A DNA stretch of 21,133 nucleotides from Penium margaritaceum (lineage: Eukaryota > Streptophyta > Zygnematophyceae > Desmidiales > Peniaceae): positions 126,648-147,780 of the forward strand of contig SZWC01003609.1 in the NCBI GenBank assembly GCA_023375785.1, in the 5' to 3' direction. Within the stretch, counting starts at the first letter, position 1; each line of letters begins with the position of its first letter. The translations under genes and the position numbers were made by a program. This document shows, piece after piece, positions 17,198 through 21,133 of the stretch. The notes under the pieces were generated by a model that saw only the letters and a program-made list of their open reading frames with translations, ran no database searches and was not told the origin of the DNA.

Positions 17198-19534
17198 CTA
17201 TCTCTGCCAACCTCGCACGGCCTGCTCCACAATGGCATCCAGTGTTCCATCATGGCCACCCGAAACCTGAAGTCTAGCTGCGATGCTGTAGTGCTCCAAG
17301 CTATGTTTCCACAGCAACAGGCTTGCTTCGAGCCCATCGCAAAGCCCTGCTCCTTCGACTGGTGACTCTGACTTCTTCTCCCAGGGTTCAGGACACCCCT
17401 CCCCCATCTCTAGCATCAGATCCAGCAATGCGAGGGCATCCATTGTGCTGACATCTTCGCCCGTGGATGCACTGCTGGTGCTGTCACTACGTCCTATCGC
17501 TAACGCTGGCAACAACCTGTCACCATTGGAGGGACAAGAGGATGGGGAAAGTTCTGCCTCATCTCCTACCCTACAGTGCTTGTCATCGGCACACAGGTGG
17601 CCACCAAGCTGCTTCTTGCCGTGGAATTCTGGATCCACTTGTATCACTAATGGCTGATGCAGTTGCCTGCTCTGCTGCTGCTCCTTCTGGTGGTGCTGCT
17701 CCGGATTTGGGTTGTGGCTGTGCAGCTGTTGTTGCTTTGGCATGTGCAGATCAAGGTCTTCGTAGCACCGTAGCACTACCTCGTAAGATCCAGTTTGTGG
17801 TGTGTACTCTAGTTTGTGTCCAAGTTTGCCTTGTGCTACACATTCCTCCCTCCTCTGAACTTGCTCGAGCTCTTTGCCTTGGCTCTTGTCCCGTATCATA
17901 AGCAGGTTGGGCGGCTGTTGCTGCCCTTCATTCTCCTTGTGCGACCCCAACTGATGTGACAAGATCTGCTGCGGCTGTTGCCGCTCGGGGGGCTGCTGCT
18001 GCTGCTGCTTCTCATGCTACTCCTGATGCTGCTCCTGCTGCCGCTTGCCCTGCTGCCCTCCTTGCTGCTGTTCTTGCTGCTGTTCTTGCTCCTGTTGCTT
18101 CTGCTGTTCTTTCTGATGGTTCCACTGCTTCTCTTCTTGCTGCTGGTCCTTGTGTTGTTGAAGCAAAAGATGCTGGGGAGGAACCGTAAGATGTAGCGGC
18201 AGCTGGTGATGATCATGAAAGGTGCGTTTGTTATGCTGCCTTTCAGCCTGACGCTTCAGTAGCTGTTGCTGCAGGTACTGCTGATGAAGGTCTTGGATTG
18301 GCTGCTGCAGCTGCTGCGCCGGCTGAAGGATTCCAGGCTGCTGCTGCTGTGGCCCAGCGTCAGTGGCTGTAAGTTTGGAGTCTGCCATCTTCAGAGGACT
18401 GCACTTGTGCTCCTGAGCAGCATGGTTGTGGGCTCCAATGTACCGAACTGCGTAGCTGGGAGAGGCGCTAGTGCTTGGCCAGTCAACGTACTTCTTTGCA
18501 TGGCATGGCGAAGACGCCGTCTCAGGAGTCTTGGACCACGAGCACTTGTAGTACGACCTGCATTCACGTTCGTGGCATGAAGTCTTGAACATTGGCCTTA
18601 TTGACGGGGGAAGGAGGGAAGGAGGGAACACGATGGATCGCGATTGATGCAAGCCATGGCACTCAGAGCTCGAGCGCTTTCAGTCGATGTAGCCTCTGCT
18701 TCGTTGAAAAAGCGCTCGAGCCCACTGCCTTCCACGGCTTTCATCAGTACATTAAGCTCCCACTCACTGCCTTGATTTCATCTAGAAATTTGAGTTCTTT
18801 AGGTCTACTCATGTGCTAGATCAAGAAGCAAGAATTTCACTTCTCCTACGCACCTTACACTGTCGCTGTTTCGGTTGATGGGTTTCTCCCCGTACTTGAG
18901 ACACGTGTAGCCGTCGCAGGGGACCTCCACCTTCATGCAGAGGCGCCCTTCCTCAGCACTGTCTTTGTGCCATCTTTTCCCCTCGTCCTGCCTCGGAGAG
19001 GTTGCAAGCTTCCGCTTTCTTGCCGAGTTTCCCGGCCCTATCGTCTGCCCTGTGAGAGGCTGCAGGTGGTCGACAGCGTGCTCGTTGTTGATCGCCGGCG
19101 ATCTGCGTGCGAGTCAAATGACAAAACGCGGAGCCACATTCATCAGAAGTGTACGATCGCCCCGATCAGGCCTTGGGTCAAGGCTGTCCCGTGCTGGCAA
19201 GTCTGGAAGGGTAGAGCGGGAAGCTCGCATTCAGAGCGTCAGATAAATGTTGATGTTTTGAGGAATCCCTGAAGACCAACACTTGATCTTGCGTTTTGCA
19301 CCCCCTCTGTCCACACCTTCCGTCCACTTGAAACACCTTGCCCTTGTTTATTTTTGCCTTGTCGTTTTCTGATCTAGATTTGTGAAGGACATACCTTCGG
19401 AGGGCGTGGTTTAGAGTGCCTGCAGCGGGGCTGAGCGATGCACTGGGGTAGCGGGACACCAACGCGAGTGACTCGCCTGCGCTGCAACGACGAGTCAGCC
19501 CCATCTCCCCGCTGACTGGACTGGCTCTGCACAT
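17198..19534 (-). CDS. WRKY-like zinc-finger transcription factor with variant heptapeptide; in-frame TAG
   Basis: Proposed exons are 19534-19395, 19102-18859 and 18583-17198. The first donor is AAG/GTATGT; all joins are GT-AG and keep phase (2, then 0). Exon 2 encodes a basic stretch (RKRKLATSPRQDEGKRWHKD, a likely nuclear signal) and CDGYTCLKYGEKPINRN, which aligns with DGYRWRKYGQK of WRKY domains, with CLKYGEK replacing WRKYGQK. Exon 3 continues with CRSYYKCSWSK, C after 12 residues and H-N-H after 24 more, matching the WRKY C2HH zinc ligands apart from a longer first loop. About eight extra residues lie before SYYKC compared with classical domains. A Gln-rich tract follows. A TAG at 18017-18019 interrupts it (HQE-stop-HEKQQQQQ), then 272 codons remain open to the TAG at 17198, including the acidic-hydrophobic DALALLDLMLEM. 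I infer a nuclear DNA-binding regulator. The N-terminal exon is the least certain. The TAG may be a nonsense mutation, a sequence error or the true end. Confidence 0.62.
18668..18721. repeat. 13-bp inverted repeat inside the second intron
   Basis: GCTCGAGCGCTTT (18668-18680) and its perfect complement (18709-18721) flank a 28-nt loop, all within the proposed intron 18858-18584 of the WRKY-like gene. It could fold in the pre-mRNA or be the footprint of a small transposon. Confidence 0.8.
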
Positions 19535-19599
19535 GCTCGTAGCTGCTCGGACGGTGAGGTCGAAGCCGTCGTTGCTGCTTCAATTGCAACGACAACTAA

Positions 19600-19985
19600 G
19601 GGGTGGTTTGGATGTCACCACATTTCCCCCGCGACTCGGTTTTTGGTGGCCACACAATGACGTGGCACTGTTCAGCAAGAGTGGTTGTGTGGTCTAGTGA
19701 GCCTGCAATCATTTGTCATCGTAATAGTTGCTCCGTTGACTCTCCATTCATTTTTACTCGTTAGTGCGTCGAGCGGTCCATTTCATTACGCGAACTTGTT
19801 CTGAAGTCATAGTTCGGTCGTCGAGTGAGCATTAGCGAAGTCGACGTGGCCACAAGCGAAGCCCATGAGAAACCTCGCTCCAAAATATCTTTTGTTTGGT
19901 CGTCTGGTAAACCAAACATCCATTTGGGTTCCTTGACCGTTTTCGTGACCACTCAGAGGCCGTGTGGTGCTATCCAAACCACCCC
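19600..19985. mobile_element. PIF/Harbinger (Tourist)-type MITE, 386 bp
   Basis: The terminal inverted repeats begin GGGGTGGTTTGGAT and match over 23 bp with two differences (19600-19622 and 19963-19985). They are flanked by the 3-bp duplication TAA (19597-19599 and 19986-19988), the TWA duplication typical of PIF/Harbinger elements. There is no transposase. It sits 65 bp upstream of the proposed ATG of the WRKY-like gene, so it lies in that gene's promoter or 5' leader. Confidence 0.9.
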
Positions 19986-19988
19986 TAA

Positions 19989-21133
19989 GTCCTGCCTTAC
20001 TGGTCTGTTCGGAGAGATCTTTTCGCCCGGGACGTTAACATTCAAAATGAAGCGGCTTCTTAGGCTACGCCAATGCAGCGTTCCAAGCTGCCTTGGCGCG
20101 ATATGTGCACCCTTACTGAAAAGCAGCGTCAAGGGAGAATCCCAACTTGCGATACAGCACTAACATTGATGGACGTACTGTTCATGAATGGATGCCTGCT
20201 ATCTTCTTCTCGTTACATTTCGTCGTTGTTCGATGACAGCCGGAAGCAGTCGAGAAAGGGCCTGGCCTCATGATTCCAGTGAACCATACCAGGACCTGCT
20301 CACTCGCATTTCTTAAGCAGACTTCTCGAGGGACGCGAAGAATGGCGGCAGTGACTTCAAAGCATTCGCCCGTACCACCGGTTTCCTTTCCGGAAACTCG
20401 ACTCGTCTTCAGATGTAGAAGCAGATTTCTCCTCTCGGACCGAACGATCTGCGAGTCTGCGGCACGAGGTGTCGCTAAACCAGTTGGCAACGCGCGTTCA
20501 TGGATACAAGCGTAAGCGGTTACAGGCCGACTCTTTGAACTGCGATTCCACCCACCCACATCCTTGGGTGAGGCTGGTAAACGCTGGAATCCAAGGCAAA
20601 ATTTTTCGTGGTGCGGCTGGCTTGCGAACTTGGTGAAGTGGTTCGGCGATATTCGCATTGATTCTTCGTTCTTCTTCTCTATGTTCGTGCGATTTCAGGA
20701 CTTGTCCTAAACAAGAAATTGATTTAAAAAATCGGACAAAATCGAATCTCAGGGCCAGCCTACACGAAGGTCATTGGCAACTTCCGATTACGCTGGAATT
20801 CACAAGTGTCGTGGATGGGTGTGGGTGCACGTCGCAAAAGTGGGTGAGGAACATAAACCTAGCGAGGGACGTTCTTTTATGTGGCGCAAAATGTTTACGA
20901 CCATACCTCCTGGTTTGAAGGCATCTTTTGACATGTGCAGCGAGTAATTCGGAACCGTTGGATTGTGACACGTCGGACAAAAATGTGTCAACACTGTTTT
21001 GCGCAAAAATTGAGGTCATTGTTCTGACGACTTCAGTGGACAGTGACGGGCCTCGATGAGCTGCAAGTTGGTGGGCATGGCGTTTTCGACCGACTTTGTG
21101 AGGACGAAACCTCCCTGGACAAAGAAAAAAACG
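19989..21133. other. No recognised gene
   Basis: Several short frames exist on both strands, the longest 158 codons on the minus strand (20182-20658), but none has a motif I know. This stretch would hold distal promoter or upstream exons of the minus-strand WRKY-like gene, or a neighbouring gene cut by the window end. No TATA or other promoter element could be assigned with confidence. Confidence 0.4.

Noticed and set aside
17467..17901. 144-codon plus-strand frame
   Set aside because: It is antisense to the WRKY-like coding exon, whose minus-strand frame is longer and phase-consistent with the domain exon.
1616..18019. Reassignment of TAG to glutamine
   Set aside because: TGA and TAA also interrupt the same relics, the WRKY-like frame itself ends at TAG, and most interrupted genes are transposons that are decaying anyway. 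C-to-T decay explains the pattern.
17956..18196. Leu- and Ala-rich plus-strand frames that look like membrane proteins
   Set aside because: They are the complement of the CAG/glutamine tract of the WRKY-like gene.
18280..18300. CTGATGA in the WRKY-like gene on the plus strand
   Set aside because: No GAAA or pairing stems follow; it is a chance match.
20182..20658. 158-codon minus-strand frame
   Set aside because: No motif or splice evidence. It could be an upstream exon, but I cannot support it.
21040..21110. Third hammerhead-like site (GAGGACGAAACCTC near 21100)
   Set aside because: GACGAAAC is present, but no CUGANGA core lies at a usable position upstream; CGATGAG does not fit.

Overview
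The window looks like nuclear DNA of a streptophyte (green plant lineage). The evidence is a WRKY-like zinc-finger gene with introns, plant-type Ty1/copia relics, hAT and PIF/Harbinger-type non-autonomous DNA transposons with clean target-site duplications, and low gene density. A charophyte alga such as Chara would fit, but the sequence alone does not fix the species. No tRNA, rRNA, CRISPR array or bacterial-style operon was seen.

Layout. Positions 1-1027: no recognisable gene. Positions 1028-3004 (minus): reverse transcriptase and RNase H of a Ty1/copia element, broken by one TAG. Positions 2760-4164 (minus): a decayed reading frame with an RNase H fragment followed by an unrecognised protein. 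Positions 4748-7660 (minus): a second, much older copia copy (protease, integrase remnant, reverse transcriptase). Positions 7933-12309 (minus): a Penelope-like retroelement with 532-bp direct repeats (pseudo-LTRs) at about 97% identity, a gag-like ORF1 and a frameshifted reverse-transcriptase ORF2. Positions 12310-13604: two diverged GC-rich tandem units with CTG and long G tracts. Positions 13772-14356: a hAT-type non-autonomous element. Positions 14365-17197: no recognised gene. Positions 17198-19534 (minus): a three-exon WRKY-like gene. Positions 19600-19985: a PIF/Harbinger-type MITE 65 bp upstream of that gene's proposed start codon. Positions 19989-21133: nothing recognised.

Main points. 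(1) The pseudo-LTRs of the Penelope-like element carry a hammerhead ribozyme on the minus strand. The upstream copy has the complete conserved core; the downstream copy has A14 changed to C. The first ATG of ORF1 lies inside the ribozyme core, so the same bases serve as ribozyme and as codons. (2) The WRKY-like gene has CLKYGEK where WRKYGQK is expected, and its glutamine-rich tract is interrupted by one in-frame TAG followed by 272 open codons. (3) In-frame stops in the window often sit where glutamine (CAG) or arginine (CGA) is expected, as C-to-T decay at methylated CHG and CG sites would produce.
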